Notes: generated by a model from the letters alone, not told the origin. A stretch of 64,000 nt of DNA from Prosopocoilus inquinatus (GCA_036172665.1 CM069876.1:35061001-35125000), one strand, 5' to 3'. Shown: positions 9,911 through 20,308, numbered from the stretch's first letter. Numbers and translations: made by a program.

Positions 9911-10134
9911 TCAAGTCCTGTGTAAAACTCTGGAGAGACCTCTTGCTTTATGGGGGTGATATCTTATGATGTGCGTCTTCAAGCTGTATCTGTACTTCGT
10001 CGTGTGCTTACAATAGGGACATTTAACGTCCTTCTCCTTCCCGCACTCGTACTTCAAGTGCCTCACGACCGAACGCCGGTACTTGTAGACTTTATTGCAG
10101 TTTGAACATGAAAACGCTTGCACGTTTCGACAAC
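9911..10134 (-). CDS. lola: lola alternative 3'-terminal exon T6 (finger pair)
   Basis: The acceptor is TCTTGTAG (CT at 10135-10136) with split bases GT, then 73 residues. The linker is only seven residues (CRNVQAF). Knuckle 1 is CSNC-X12-HLKYEC and finger 2 CPYC-X12-HIIRYH. The turn ECGKEKDVKC has Lys-Asp in place of Pro. The tail PHKARGLSRVLHRT is basic. AATAAA lies 80 nt past the stop at 9826-9831. It opens a compact cluster (T6-T8) with spacers of 113 and 186 bp. Confidence 0.88.
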
Positions 10135-10247
10135 CTACAAGACAAAACTGCGCTTAAAGTCAAGCTGGGAAAAAGAAGCTTCACTTAAATATACGACAAC
10201 AAACACAAGCGGTTAAGAGTAGGTGCGTTTATTGGGGAAGGCATAAA

Positions 10248-10438
10248 CTATAATATGTTGTGGAGTTTCTTCATGTGCAGCTTCAGGTAGTAATTCTGTG
10301 AAAGCACTTTGGGGCAATAAGGGCACTGAAATGTCGGTTCTTTACCGCAGCTGTACTGTAAGTGTCTGATCAGTGATTTTCTCCATTTATAGCTGCTACC
10401 ACAGGCGGAGCAGGTGTGTTTTATCAAGGGGTCTTCAC
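10248..10438 (-). CDS. lola: lola alternative 3'-terminal exon T7 (finger pair)
   Basis: The exon starts after GTTTTAG (CT at 10439-10440), split bases GT, and gives 62 residues to TAG; it contains no usable upstream ATG and is readable only from the acceptor. The linker is EDPLIKHT. Knuckle 1 CSAC-X12-HLQYSC has Ser before the last Cys. Finger 2 is CPYC-X12-HMKKLH. The chain stops three residues after the last His, one of the shortest tails in the array. AATAAA at 10228-10233 is 15 nt past the stop. Confidence 0.88.
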
Positions 10439-10624
10439 CTAAAACATATTTTAACGCTTAGGGGGGTGTTCTACCTTTGCCCCTACAATGACGAATGAAA
10501 ATGCACCCACCCAAAAATACACAGTTTTCAATTGAACGTAACTTTAATGAAATATACTGCAAACAAAAATAATTTAATACCGAAAATAAATACTAATCCT
10601 CCTCGGACACAAGGACGCTTGCCT

Positions 10625-10815
10625 TTACATTAGGTAAGTCATTTTGTTGTGCTGTGTGAACATATGTCTTTGATAGTTTCCCTTCCTGTACGTCGAGTAC
10701 GAGCACAAGCGGCAGTGGAAGGACGGCTCCTTTCCGCATTCGTACTTCCGGTGGTTCAGCAAGGACGACTTGTACTTGTACTGCTTTGCACAATCCGGAC
10801 AACAAACGAACGATC
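10625..10815 (-). CDS. lola: lola alternative 3'-terminal exon T8 (finger pair)
   Basis: The acceptor is GTTTTAG (CT at 10816-10817) and the split bases are GA, which excludes T as the last base of the constant exon because TGA would be a stop. It encodes 62 residues: a five-residue linker, CPDC-X12-HRKYEC, then CRLC-X12-HMFTQH, with ECGKEPSFHC between. The tail is NKMTYLM. A longer open frame on the same strand but in another register is a shadow. Confidence 0.88.
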
Positions 10816-11778
10816 CTAAAACAAACGGTCCATTAGTCGGGCATCACGAAGTAATCACATGTTAGATAGTAAGTGGGAAGTTCCAGAATGAGAGAAAAGC
10901 AATAAAAATATGAGCAAGTTTTTTTTTTGTTAATAAAGAGTTTATTTAACCGTGTTCTTAAATTAAACGTAAATTCATCTCCCAATACATTTTTAAGTAT
11001 TAAATTAAATAACCCGCCGCACATTTAATATTACAACAATAGAGTGTGACGTAATAACAAAAAAAAGTAGATTCTCTTTCAGTGAAAAAAATGAAATTTA
11101 AATGAATGCAGAACTTCCAACAATTAATTAAATTAACAAAACGTGTAACAGACAGACTTGCCTGCGTACGTGCTTACATGCTAATAGACATGTTTGAGGA
11201 AACGTAAAGAAGAAAATTGTTTATAACATGTACAAAATGGTCATTTCGTTTACTTTTGATCGGGTTTACGGGCTTCTCAATCCTCTTTCTGTTGAACCAA
11301 TTTTCTCATTTCTTTCGGAAAAGACTATTTTATTCAAATCTACAAACTCGTCTATGAACATATTCACGTATACTGCAGCCATAAATCACAAACAATACAC
11401 TTAAGGAAACGGATATGTCGAAGATACCTCGGTATGTACGGGTACAAGCTACTTCTAAGTCTTATTTACTCATCGATGTCATGTTAGTCCTCCTTATAAA
11501 CACATAACTGTAAATAACTATGTGTTTCTTTCACATTCAACACGACGTACACTCTCGAATGCGAGGATGAATCGTCTTTGACATATCAGGACCTTAAAGG
11601 TCTCCGCTCACTGGTCTTGACCGTAATCAGACCGTCACCCTTTGTAACCCATTACAACATCTGCACATCTGCAAGGACCGATACGATATCGTTGCTTAAC
11701 ACTTAAGAAGTAACGAAATGTTTTGTTCTCGGCAAAACTCTAGGCCGCGCAAGCCTGCTTGTCATATTCTGTACATCC

Positions 11779-12245
11779 ATACGCTACGCTCCCCCTCACT
11801 CCCCTACGATCCTCCCTAAGAGAGATAGAGGGTTTATAACGTAGCTTATCGTAGCATCGTTACCAAATTCATGTACTCCATGGCACGGGTTGGATATCTA
11901 TACGCTACGCTACCTCTCGCCCCTCCTACGAACCCCTCTAAGAAAAGTAGAAGGTTTGTAACGTATCCTAACGTAGCGTTAATACCAAATCCATGGACTC
12001 CAAGGTACGGTATACGAACCTCTCTAATGCCCGATTTCTTCACCTTACCTCCTTATAAATCTATCTGCCAGGTAATATCCTTAATATCCTTGGAAACTAT
12101 TATCGATACAATGGTTTCCAAAGATAATACCTGGCAGATAGATTTATCAGGAGGTGAAGAAATCGGGCCTAAGAAAAGTACCGGGTTTGTAACGTAGCTT
12201 ATCCTATCGTCGACACCGAATCCATGGACTCCATGGTACGGTCCA
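11779..12245. repeat. Three ~120-bp tandem repeats, last one interrupted
   Basis: Units begin with ATACGCTACGCT (11779, 11899) and contain AAGAGAG/AAGAAAAGTA, GGTTT(A/G)TAACGTA and CCATGGACTCCA-type segments. The third unit starts near 12011 (TATACGAACC), is split by a 142-bp MITE, and resumes at 12170 with TAAGAAAAGTA. The interruption dates the MITE insertion after the tandem duplication. Confidence 0.6.
12028..12169. mobile_element. PIF/Harbinger-like MITE, copy A, with TAA target duplication
   Basis: The ends are inverted (GCCCGATTTCTTCACC on the left, complement ending GGGCC on the right), with the inner CTATCTGCCAGGTAATA also inverted. TAA flanks both sides (12025-12027, 12170-12172). 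Three-base TWA duplications are typical of PIF/Harbinger elements. Copy B is at 19182-19309. Confidence 0.65.
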
Positions 12246-12369
12246 GCATCTGCCGAACCCGATAAATGATAACGCGATTTCTTTCATTTGTCGGTTCTAT
12301 TACGGTCAGATCCAGTGAGCAGAAACCATAATGTGCACACAAAAACAATAATGAATATCGTTGTGATGG

Positions 12370-12593
12370 TTATTTACATTTCTTAACGTCAAAAATGGGA
12401 TGCACATTGACCATGTGGGACGTGACGCTGCACTTCTGCTTCGCCTTGTACGTACACCCGAGAATGGGACAGTGAAAGCTGGGCTCTTTCTGGCACTCGT
12501 ATTTTTTATGCCTCCACAACGACCTCTGCACCTTGTAAGACCGCCCGCACGTATCGCAAGGGTACTTCTCGCCGTACCAACTTAAAAATCCTC
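12370..12593 (-). CDS. lola: lola alternative 3'-terminal exon T9 (finger pair, CX4C second finger)
   Basis: It follows TTTTTAG (CT at 12594-12595), split bases GA, and encodes 73 residues to TAA, with no internal start. The linker GFLSWYGEKYP precedes CDTC-X12-HKKYEC. The turn is ECQKEPSF, with Gln in place of Gly, shared with the neighbour T10. Finger 2 is CPILGC-X12-HMVNVH, the CX4C type. A short tail ends DVKKCK. T9 and T10 are likely a tandem duplicate pair. Confidence 0.87.
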
Positions 12594-12710
12594 CTAAAAA
12601 AGCATCACTCAGTATACAAAGTTGAACCTCGGAACCCGATGATGAATTAAGCTAGATTGTCAGACAGACATGGTTTATGAGAAGATTTCAGTTTTATTAG
12701 GTACTTCAAG

Positions 12711-12910
12711 TTACTTGGGGGCTTTAACGCTATGCTTATGACTAATGTGGATTTTGATGCTGTCTTTGCGCTTGGTCTTGTAGATGCAGTTCTTGTACGG
12801 ACAGGAGAAGGAGGGTTCCTTTTGGCATTCGTAATGTATGTGGCGTTGTAAGCTACGTTCGAATTTATAAGAGCGACCGCACGTGATGCAATGCACTTTA
12901 GTATTTAAAC
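12711..12910 (-). CDS. lola: lola alternative 3'-terminal exon T10 (finger pair, CX4C second finger)
   Basis: The acceptor is GTTTTAG (CT at 12911-12912), split bases GT, then 65 residues. The linker is short (LNTKVH). Knuckle 1 is CITC-X12-HIHYEC and finger 2 CPYKNC-X12-HISHKH. ECQKEPSF matches T9, 117 bp away. The tail SVKAPK is basic. AATAAA at 12693-12698 lies 13 nt past the stop. Confidence 0.88.
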
Positions 12911-13278
12911 CTAAAACAAAACATATTACTTCAAAATTTTCAACTCGGTATGTCTTCGGCGGATATTGACTTTCTTGGAACCTTTGGGAGAGTCATAATA
13001 AAATAATCTCCTGATTATGTTAGAGCATGCATACATGCATTACACTGGACGTATCACACACTAGAATTTCTGGGCTAATTTTGTGTGGAAATTAGGTCTA
13101 GAACTTCTACAGAAAACTCTGCGAATTAATTGAAAATGGTCCGGATTTCGTAGATGACATGTAATGCAAGCAAAACAGCGCATCGTTATTTATTGTTTAT
13201 CTCCAGCAATGGAATTTTCGGCTAACGGTTATTTCTGTAGGATGCTGAGTTCCGGGTAACCTTGACAAAGCTGTATGG

Positions 13279-13377
13279 GTACCGTACCTGAGTTGGTCGG
13301 CCGATACCTATCCTACCCTAGTTAGTCGACCAATGGCTTCGGTACACTAATCGAGTCGACCAACTCATGTACCGAGG
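13279..13377. mobile_element. Foldback element
   Basis: ACCGTACCTGAGTTGGTCGGC at 13281-13301 faces GAGTCGACCAACTCATGTACC near 13353-13374, with about 20 matching positions and a further GTCGACCAA copy in between. No frame. Superfamily unknown. Confidence 0.45.
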
Positions 13378-14465
13378 GTGCATTGGTGGACGAACGCAAC
13401 GTTCGACTTGCGCAAACGTCTTCTGAGATGCAAGTCGTTATCAAGGGAGCTTGACTGGTAACAACCAGGGTAGAGGGCGTTCCTTGGGATTTGCAAGTCA
13501 AACCATTTGGTAATTTGCATTTGTGCAGGAACGTTGATTGAACGTATTTCAATTCCTTGCACCACTCCGTTTAGGTAGGTGCGGCACATACGAGTAAAAT
13601 AACTAGGACTTATTTCTGGTAATGTATTATGTACGGGAGGGGAAAACCTTGTCTTTCGGATATCAGGATTAATACACCTCGCTCCTGACCCGACTGAAAC
13701 ACCCTGAGGGAGTCTCTATGGAAGATTAACTTTTCTACCGACCCCAAATTAATCTACTAAAGCCTGGTTTGTACGTGTTTTATTTATAGTTAAAACCCGG
13801 GCATTCTATGGTGACGTTGGTTAGTAGCACCGGCGACCGGTCATATGAAGGTTTAAGGTATTTTCCCGGTGATTGGGCTTGGTCTTGCCAGGGTTTTTAC
13901 AAGATAGGTCACTTAGTTGATCCACTAAAGCCCGATTTGCACGCGCTTTAGTCTAAAAGGCTAACCACTCGAACGGCGGTAGCACGGGAGTGGGCCGCGA
14001 CCGGTCGACTATAGGTTCGATGGTACCCATCTGAGAGATTCATTTTGATGGAGAACATTGTAAAAGCTAGTACGGGATAGTTAAGGATTGGAATATAATG
14101 TTGAAATTTTTTGTCGCTTCGTATAGATAATGGGCACATCAAAAATGTGCGTTGTTACGTTATATTTTTTAAGTTTTCCAGATCTATCGACCTCTGTGGT
14201 CGTCGATAATGTAAAGAACAAGCTTTCTGCCTGCGTTGATATGATAGCTAAACATGTGTCGGCTTGTTGCCAGTCGCGTTGACGAATTTGGTGTATTTTT
14301 GTTCGCGAATCGCTTGTTCTACGGCCACGTCCCCGCTAGCTGGTCGACCTTCGTCAACGCTGCGCCGTAAGTCATTTTGGTACTTCTCCTTTTTCGACTA
14401 CTTCCTCTTTGTGAACGAACTCGTTTCTGGGTTTTTACGTTATCTTTTCCCCTTCAAAAGAGGTA

Positions 14466-14620
14466 GTTCCAGGTCTTCCAAGCTTGCATCGAAGTAGCTC
14501 CGGGCTTACATCGTATAAGTAGTTCCGGACTCGTACCGAAGTAGTTCCGGATTTACATCGAAGTAGATGCGACCTCGCATAGCAAATAACTACGGGCTTG
14601 GAAGGTCCTGTTTTCGCTTA
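14466..14620. repeat. ~32-bp tandem repeat flanked by inverted sequence
   Basis: About four units of the type GTAGTTCCGG.CTTACATCGA lie between 14485 and 14585. The block is bounded by AGGTCTTCCAAGCTT on the left and GGGCTTGGAAGGTCCTG on the right, which are roughly inverted. No coding role seen. Confidence 0.5.
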
Positions 14621-16067
14621 CAGCTGTGCCCTCAGCGCCTCAGTAAGCTGCCACCTTTCTCTCTCCTCTTCGCCCCTGCGCGAAGCTTAGTGCTATAGGT
14701 TGGCTTAACCTCAGAGTGAAGTAGGAGCGCACCCATTTATTCTAATTTTCTTCTACGTCTCTTGACGTTCTCGTGATTTGGGGTAAACACTTGGGAACGC
14801 GCCGAAGCGTGATTCTGGTTGAGCGATTCGCAAGCGCCAAGCGTTTAAAGTCAAAAAAGTTGTCTTTTTGTGATACTGTCATCCATGTTGATTTGGCGAG
14901 TTTTAGTTTTTCTCGCCCGTTAAATTTTAGGGAGTATTTTAATTTTATTTAGTCTTATTTCTTATTTGTGCGTCTCAATGTTTTACTTGCATTGCTTGTG
15001 TAAGCTAACGCTGGAGTACTCTCGCCGTGGCGTCGTTGTCCTACTTTTCTTGGTCCATATTTGATTTATACGGTTACTGGACCATTATCGAGTAAATTTA
15101 ATAATAAACGTTATTTGTTTACCGCTTTTATTTTTGTCTTATTTTGGGGTCAGTTCTCTTTTTTTTTTTCAATATTACACGGCGCGATTCCGAATCGTCT
15201 TGTGTTGTTTACTCATGTTTACACAGAGGTCTTCTGGTAAGACATGAAGGGTGGTTTCAAACCACTCCATTGGGGAAACTGTGGGGGCAGATGCTGCGGT
15301 GTTGCGCCTTTTTGGGGTCATTTGAGTTACACTCTCCAGATCGTGTTTACCCCTACACTAACGTTTTGCGTAAGTCGCTGTGTGGCGCCCTTACGTGTAA
15401 CATTTCTTGTATAGCCACACTGTATCCACTGAGTAGGCGGTGTTACGCAATACACCCCACTTCGTTTATCCGAGGTGATAACCGACTTCACTTCTAGGCA
15501 ACCACTGACTACCACAAGTTACGGGTATCTACAGTCACAAAGAGGGGAACGTCTAGTTGCATATATCTCCGGGAGGAGCCGAAGGTTAAGATCGATGGAG
15601 CTGGATGAATGGATGACGTGATTGTGACTCGACCAAATTTGCCTGATACAGTCTCTTTGAAGTTTCAAAACCTCGCCAATCCTGAATTGGTTCACCAAAA
15701 TCTGGTTTGCGTAAGCATTAATTGGAAGGGTTAAAACTTAAACGTTCTAGCAGTAAGTCGTCTGGCTAGTCATACCGGGTTTTGTTGGCGTGTTAATTGG
15801 GCGTCTCTTGAGTAGTTAGGAGGTTAGTCATTTCAGAGTCTAGGGAAGGTTTGGCGCTTTGACGGATGAGCTAGTCTGCAAGGGTTTATGGTCATCGCCT
15901 AGTAGAAGACCAAGTTCAAACTTAGGACAAATAATTAGGAACCATCAAGGGTTAGGTGCGGGTACGGTCGTGTAAACCATCAAATGTTGGTACATTAGAA
16001 CGAAATACACCAAAAAATATCACCTTTCATTTATTATTTATACAATTTGACAGTCTTAACATCCGAT

Positions 16068-16267
16068 TTACTTAGTACCATGCACACAATTCATGTGACG
16101 CTTCCAATTACTTTTCAACTTTGTTTTGTATCCACATCCGGGGTAAGTGCAGAATATATTGGGCTGCTTTCCACACTCGTATCTTCGATGAGAGTACAGA
16201 GAGGGATAACGAGTGTACTGTTTATCACAACCGGAGCACGAATAAATCCTTGAGTTGTCATCAGACC
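16068..16267 (-). CDS. lola: lola alternative 3'-terminal exon T11 (finger pair, NAGNAG acceptor)
   Basis: The acceptor region reads TTGCAGCAG, two AGs three bases apart. Using the second (CT at 16268-16269) gives split bases GG and 65 residues. Using the first (exon start 16270) gives split bases CA and one extra Gly. Knuckle 1 is CSGC-X12-HRRYEC; finger 2 is CTYPGC-X12-HMNCVH (CX4C). The turn ECGKQPNIFC keeps CGK. The tail is three residues (GTK). AATAAA at 16030-16035 is 33 nt past the stop. Confidence 0.87.
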
Positions 16268-16437
16268 CTGCTGCAATAAGAAAGGCGTCAGTACAAAGTC
16301 TTTTATTATCAAAATGGAGTCCGTGTGCTCGGCAGAAGCGACAAGTACAGTTTCAAACTAACAAAATCAGACAACACTGCGATAGCCAAAATCAACATTG
16401 AATTGTGGCCTGTACTTAAAAAAAAAAATAAAATAAA

Positions 16438-16655
16438 TTAACGAATTTTTTTTCTGGTTCCACGTCCGTGTGCTTTCTTTAAGTGAACCGTGAGGTTACT
16501 CTTAACGTTCGATTTGTAGCGACACTTGTCCTGCGGACAGGTGAACTGAGGTTCAACGCCACATGCAAACTTGAGGTGAGCCCTAAGACCTCTTGCGTAG
16601 GTGTATCTTCTAGGGCACATTGGGCATTCGTACATTTTGTTTAGTCCAGCATTAC
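16438..16655 (-). CDS. lola: lola alternative 3'-terminal exon T12 (finger pair)
   Basis: The acceptor is GTTGTAG (CT at 16656-16657) with split bases GT; 71 residues follow. The linker is NAGLNKMYE. Knuckle 1 CPMC-X12-HLKFAC has Phe-Ala where most exons have Tyr-Glu. Finger 2 is CPQDKC-X12-HLKKAH. The turn is CGVEPQF. The tail GRGTRKKIR is strongly basic and may add nuclear targeting or DNA backbone contact (inference). Confidence 0.88.
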
Positions 16656-16977
16656 CTACAACTTACCACAAGATATCAGTAATTAAATATATTGATTTAG
16701 TAATCAGTAATGGGGGGGGTGAAATTAAAGCGCTATCTGTACGCTTCTCGCTACGTATTATTTACAAATAGGGTTGCTTAATTTGACGTACAAAAAAAAA
16801 CACGTATTCTTTTATATTTTATTACGAATTAAGTAAATGAAGAGAAATGGCACATGGACGTTAGAAACACGTGTGAACACTAGTTTACCTATTAGAAAGC
16901 AATGAGTACTTGAGATTAGAAGTGACAACATCTCGAAACTAATCACATCACAGTCAGAACAGAATAAAACGCGTAGC
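16656..16977. other. Inter-exon stretch T13-T12, no gene
   Basis: AT-rich spacer with a G-run near 16711 and AATAAA for T13 at 16818-16823. No frame or repeat recognised. Confidence 0.4.
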
Positions 16978-17189
16978 CTACACATCTTTGTGCTTGTTGG
17001 CGACGTGAGCCATGAGATTTCCCTTGCGCTTCGCTTTGTACGTGCAGTCCTTGAAGGGGCATGCAAATTGGGGTTCCTTTCCGCATTCGTACTTCAGGTG
17101 CTGGCTGAGTCCGCCCATGTAACTGTACCTGCGGTTGCAGTTGTGGCACGCGTATTTTCTTTCGTCGTAGGATTTGAACCGTAGCCTCC
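16978..17189 (-). CDS. lola: lola alternative 3'-terminal exon T13 (finger pair)
   Basis: It starts after GTTTCAG (CT at 17190-17191), split bases GG, and encodes 69 residues to TAG. The linker RLRFKSYDERKYA is basic. Knuckle 1 is CHNC-X12-HLKYEC; finger 2 is CPFKDC-X12-HVANKH, with ECGKEPQFAC between. The tail is KDV. AATAAA is 155 nt past the stop (16818-16823). A longer overlapping minus-strand frame in another register is not the product. Confidence 0.87.
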
Positions 17190-17782
17190 CTGAAACGAGT
17201 TAGGTTAAGTATCGTTTGGCTCAAGGGAAAAAATAATGGGTCGCTACCAAAAGAAAATTTTGGGTTAGTTTCGGTTACTTACGCAGATGTGAAGATCTGA
17301 TTCAAAAACAGGATGTTCCACTTAAGGCACTTTTAAAGCACAGCTTAGAATGATTTAAGAAAGAAACGCCACCATGAAGTGCATGGTTTGTAGGTCGGCG
17401 CCCTCACATGGATTTGAATTTGTATAAGGGCAAACAATGAGAAATAAGAAATAAAGGATGTATCTAAGCTTTCATGACAAAAAAAAGTCTTGGGTGGAGG
17501 GGGTCGGGGCGGACAACTTAAGGGCGTTTTCACACACACACACGGCATGGCAAAACCGGAGCCGGTGACCGTGCCGGCACCGGATGCAATGTAATCAAAT
17601 TACCTGCAGGGCCGAGGTATGTATGTGTGAAAAGTATAATTTAATCACATTGAATCCGGTCCCGGTGCCGTTACCTGCTCCGGTTTTGCCGGTATGTGTG
17701 AAAATGCCTTGCATTTCCAAATCAAATTGAAACAGCCTATATGTACGTGTAGGTATGTATTACTGTTACTAACAACTTTTTT
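17190..17782. other. Inter-exon stretch T14-T13 with one MITE
   Basis: No gene. AT-rich sequence, then the GC-rich foldback element at 17521-17709. Confidence 0.45.
17521..17709. mobile_element. GC-rich MITE with long inverted ends
   Basis: The left end AGGGCGTTTTCACAC and the right end GTGTGAAAATGCCT are inverted, followed inward by GGCAAAACCGGAGC and its complement, and by CGGCACCGGAT-type inverted sequence. Arms total about 75 bp. A CA microsatellite sits in the left arm. No coding capacity and no clear target duplication. Confidence 0.65.
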
Positions 17783-17991
17783 TTATGTAGCGTGCTTCCT
17801 AAATATGTGTCGCTTCAAAGATGTCCTAAGTTTGGTTTTATAGTCACATAGCCCGCAGAAAAATTGGGGCTCTTTGCAGCACTCATACTTCTTGTGGCTC
17901 GTTAAGCCCCTGCGATACTTGAAAATTCGGGGGCAGCTATCGCAAGGAAATGGGCCCGAGCTCTTTTTCTTCGGCTTCGTCTCCGCAAGAC
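17783..17991 (-). CDS. lola: lola alternative 3'-terminal exon T14 (finger pair, ECCKEP type)
   Basis: The acceptor is ATTGCAG (CT at 17992-17993), split bases GT, giving 68 residues. The linker LAETKPKKKSSGPFP is Lys-rich. Knuckle 1 is CDSC-X12-HKKYEC followed by a second Cys (ECCKEPQFFC), a rare change of the conserved Gly. Finger 2 is CGLC-X12-HIFRKH. It is closest to T18 (shared RIFKYRR, SH-K-ECC, FFCG, YKTK, SLKRH), 7 kb away. The tail is AT only. Confidence 0.88.
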
Positions 17992-18769
17992 CTGCAATGT
18001 ACTCCGATAAATAATTCAAGGCAATTATTTACGACAATTTTAAAATTTGGTGGCACTGAGGTTTCAGAAAGCAAAAAAAAGGTGGCGTACAGTCGTCTTT
18101 AGGCGTTTGTCTAAACGCCCGGGCAGTCTGTTTTAAGATGACGGCGAGTTGGTCAAAATGTAGATGGTGTGAGGATGTAGGTTATGGTTGTTAAGACTAC
18201 GCGGGGAAGGAAAAGATTTTTCTGCCAACAATTGGTAAGCGAGCAGCAGCAGCTAATTTAATTATTTCTTTAAATAAGTTCCTTCCCCGAAGCCCACACA
18301 CTTTCATACACTACTAAATTACTTACTTGCACCAATTGTATTGATTTTGTCAAATCTCAGGGCCTTGGATTACAAATCCAAACCAATCAACTACTGACCG
18401 ACTCGCCGCTCCTTCTTAGCTCTGAACACTCATCACGCATGCGCTACATATACTGCACTGACTAAGTGACCGATGTCTTACGTCATGATGACGACACGCC
18501 ACCTTCTTTTTGCATTCTGGAGCCCTCACGGCATTTCTTATGGTAATTTGGCTTGAAACGCCTATTACCCCAAAATATGATCAGATCTTGTACCATAAAA
18601 CGTGACCAAACGCATTCAGAACGACATTTCCCAACTGTCTGGATGATACCAACTAATCTCAATAGTACCCGGAGGACCTCTACTTTTAAATGAAAACGAA
18701 AAAGTCTTAAAATTTTATATTAATCAAAAAGTCATTAAAGTAAACAGTTCCCTGTAAGTAGTAAAGTTC
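17992..18769. other. Inter-exon stretch T15-T14, no gene
   Basis: Contains GGGGAAGGAA (18198) facing TTCCTTCCCCG (18281), possible ends of a small element, but too short to call. A minus-strand match to a B box near 18365 is also too weak. No frame supported. Confidence 0.35.
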
Positions 18770-18987
18770 TCATATTTTCTCCATGTGTTCGTGCACCATA
18801 AGCAAATGTCGGCGCAGACTCCCTTTGATTTTGGACTTGAAAGAGCACCCTCCGAAAGAACAGTAAAACTGCGGCTCTTTCCCGCACTGGTACCTTTTGT
18901 GGCTCTTCATGTTCCGATGGTATTTGAAAGTTTTGTCGCACGTGTCGCAGGGGAACACTCCCGGGCGACCAGAAAGCGGGGGATAAC
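18770..18987 (-). CDS. lola: lola alternative 3'-terminal exon T15 (finger pair, CX4C second finger)
   Basis: It follows ATTTTAG (CT at 18988-18989), split bases GT, with 71 residues. The linker YPPLSGRPGVFP is Pro/Gly-rich. Knuckle 1 is CDTC-X12-HKRYQC, with Gln before the last Cys. Finger 2 is CSFGGC-X12-HLLMVH. The chain ends EHMEKI. The FKYHRNMKSH core resembles T21 (YKYLRNMKAH), which suggests common descent. Confidence 0.88.
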
Positions 18988-19181
18988 CTAAAATGGGGGT
19001 TATTAAACGTAGTCAAATCTGATTGGATTTTCATGCAACTGTTTGCTTACTTTACTGTAATAAAGTAAAGTTAAGGCTTTGTAAGTCTTGAAGGTCGTTG
19101 GCTAGCGCGTCCATCGGTTTTTGGGTCTTAGGGTGCCAAAAATTTTTTAAAAGGTTAAGTCGACGATAGGTATGTACCTTA

Positions 19182-19309
19182 GGCCAGATTTCTTCACCTC
19201 CTCATAAATTTATCTGCCATATAAAATCCTAGGAAATCATTATCGACACAATGGTGTCCAGTGATATTACAGGGCTGATAAACTTATCAGGAGGTGAAGA
19301 AATCTGGCC
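19182..19309. mobile_element. PIF/Harbinger-like MITE, copy B, with TTA target duplication
   Basis: Both ends carry GGCCAGATTTCTTCACCTCC (inverted), with an inner AAATTTATCTG / CTGATAAACTT inverted pair. TTA flanks it on both sides (19179-19181, 19310-19312). It matches copy A at 12028-12169 in ends, length and TWA target site. Confidence 0.68.
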
Positions 19310-19321
19310 TTAGAGAGTCTC

Positions 19322-19385
19322 GCTCTGACTAACTGGATTTGAACTCGGAACCACTAACTCAGTAAGCCATTGTACTAATCCTGTA
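19322..19385 (-). repeat. tRNA-like SINE relic
   Basis: On the minus strand, TTAGTACAATGGC (A-box-like) and GAGTTCAAATCC (B-box-like) are spaced as in a tRNA-derived SINE head. No acceptor stem, so not a tRNA gene. It abuts the MITE at 19182-19309. Confidence 0.4.
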
Positions 19386-20084
19386 ACGGGGATGCTTTCG
19401 TTTCGAGTTAACTCGCCGGTGTGCAGGTTCGTAAACTGAGAAGTCGTGATTATAATGTAACTTAATCCTTATTCTTATCTTAATTAATATAACTTGTGCA
19501 CACTTGTACACGTACTTACAAGCGAAAATACGTATTTTGGATTCGGTTTCCCATGACGCGCCGCGACACTTTGATTGGAATTGGGAGTGTAGCCAAGATG
19601 CTTGTCTAAGGTAGGTTATGCAAGACGCTTGCACCAGACCAGATTCAGGAGTGCAGTCAAGACGCTTGTCTCGCGTTATGCAAGGCGTTTGCACCGGAGT
19701 CAGGAGTGCGGATAAGACGCTTGTCTCAGGTAGGTTATACAAGACTAAACTAATTCAATTGAATGACTCGCTTTGTGCAGACCGCCGACTTTTATACGGT
19801 TTGGTAAGTAGTGGGAGAGACGCCCCGCGTTTCAGTCCCCCAATAAAAGACCCTTCCACATCATAAACTTCAACAGTAACTTTCACAAGCTATGTATGCG
19901 GAGGGTTTGCTTTACAATGCTAATCACTACGTCATTCATAAATAAGCATGTACTTTGAACAAAATTAAGAGCAAATTTATTAAAATATATGCGTTACATT
20001 AAACGAGGTAGTATCAAAAAATGTGGTCTGGTAACTTATAAAAACAACAACAACAAAAACAACAAACGAAATTAACAGCATTTC

Positions 20085-20308
20085 TCACCGTAACGGTTCA
20101 GCGTTTATAACGGTATCTTGCTGTTGCTGTTTGTTGAACTTGTGAACGTTCCCTAGGTGTTGTTTCACGTGCTGCTTCAATTTTCCTCTGTATTTGCAGT
20201 TGATAATTGGGCACATAAATCTTGGTTCCTTTCCGCAACAGTATTTCACGTGTAAGTACAAGCTGGAGTGTCTGGAGTAAAACCTTCCGCATTCTCCACA
20301 TTGATAAC
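20085..20308 (-). CDS. lola: lola alternative 3'-terminal exon T16 (KQHVKQH subfamily)
   Basis: The acceptor is GTTGCAG (CT at 20309-20310), split bases GT, then 73 residues to TGA; it has no usable ATG. Knuckle 1 starts three residues in: CGEC-X12-HVKYCC (Cys for Glu). Finger 2 is CPIINC-X12-HLGNVH with KYRGKLKQHVKQH, the signature shared with T17, T19 and T20. A Gln-rich stretch (KQQQQ) and tail TVINAEPLR follow. The shorter linker and Gln run set it apart in its subfamily. Confidence 0.87.

Larger units (their letters stand above)
10816..12369. other. Inter-exon stretch T9-T8 with tandem repeats
   Basis: AT-rich spacer up to about 11700 with nothing recognisable, then a run of three ~120-bp repeats at 11779-12245, the third split by a MITE (12028-12169). 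No gene. Confidence 0.5.
12911..16067. other. 3.2-kb inter-exon gap T11-T10, no gene
   Basis: No lola-type exon or other coding frame that I can support. Contains a foldback at 13279-13377 and a short tandem repeat at 14466-14620. The region 14650-15140 (AT-rich with an ATAATAAACG stretch) has the look of a retrotransposon LTR, but paired LTRs or a primer-binding site were not found. Confidence 0.4.
18988..20084. other. Inter-exon stretch T16-T15 with MITE and SINE relic
   Basis: Holds the Harbinger-like MITE copy B (19182-19309), a tRNA-like SINE relic (19322-19385), and a local repeat of AAGACGCTTGTCT(C/A) near 19600-19735 (three copies, about 55-60 bp apart). No gene. Confidence 0.45.
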
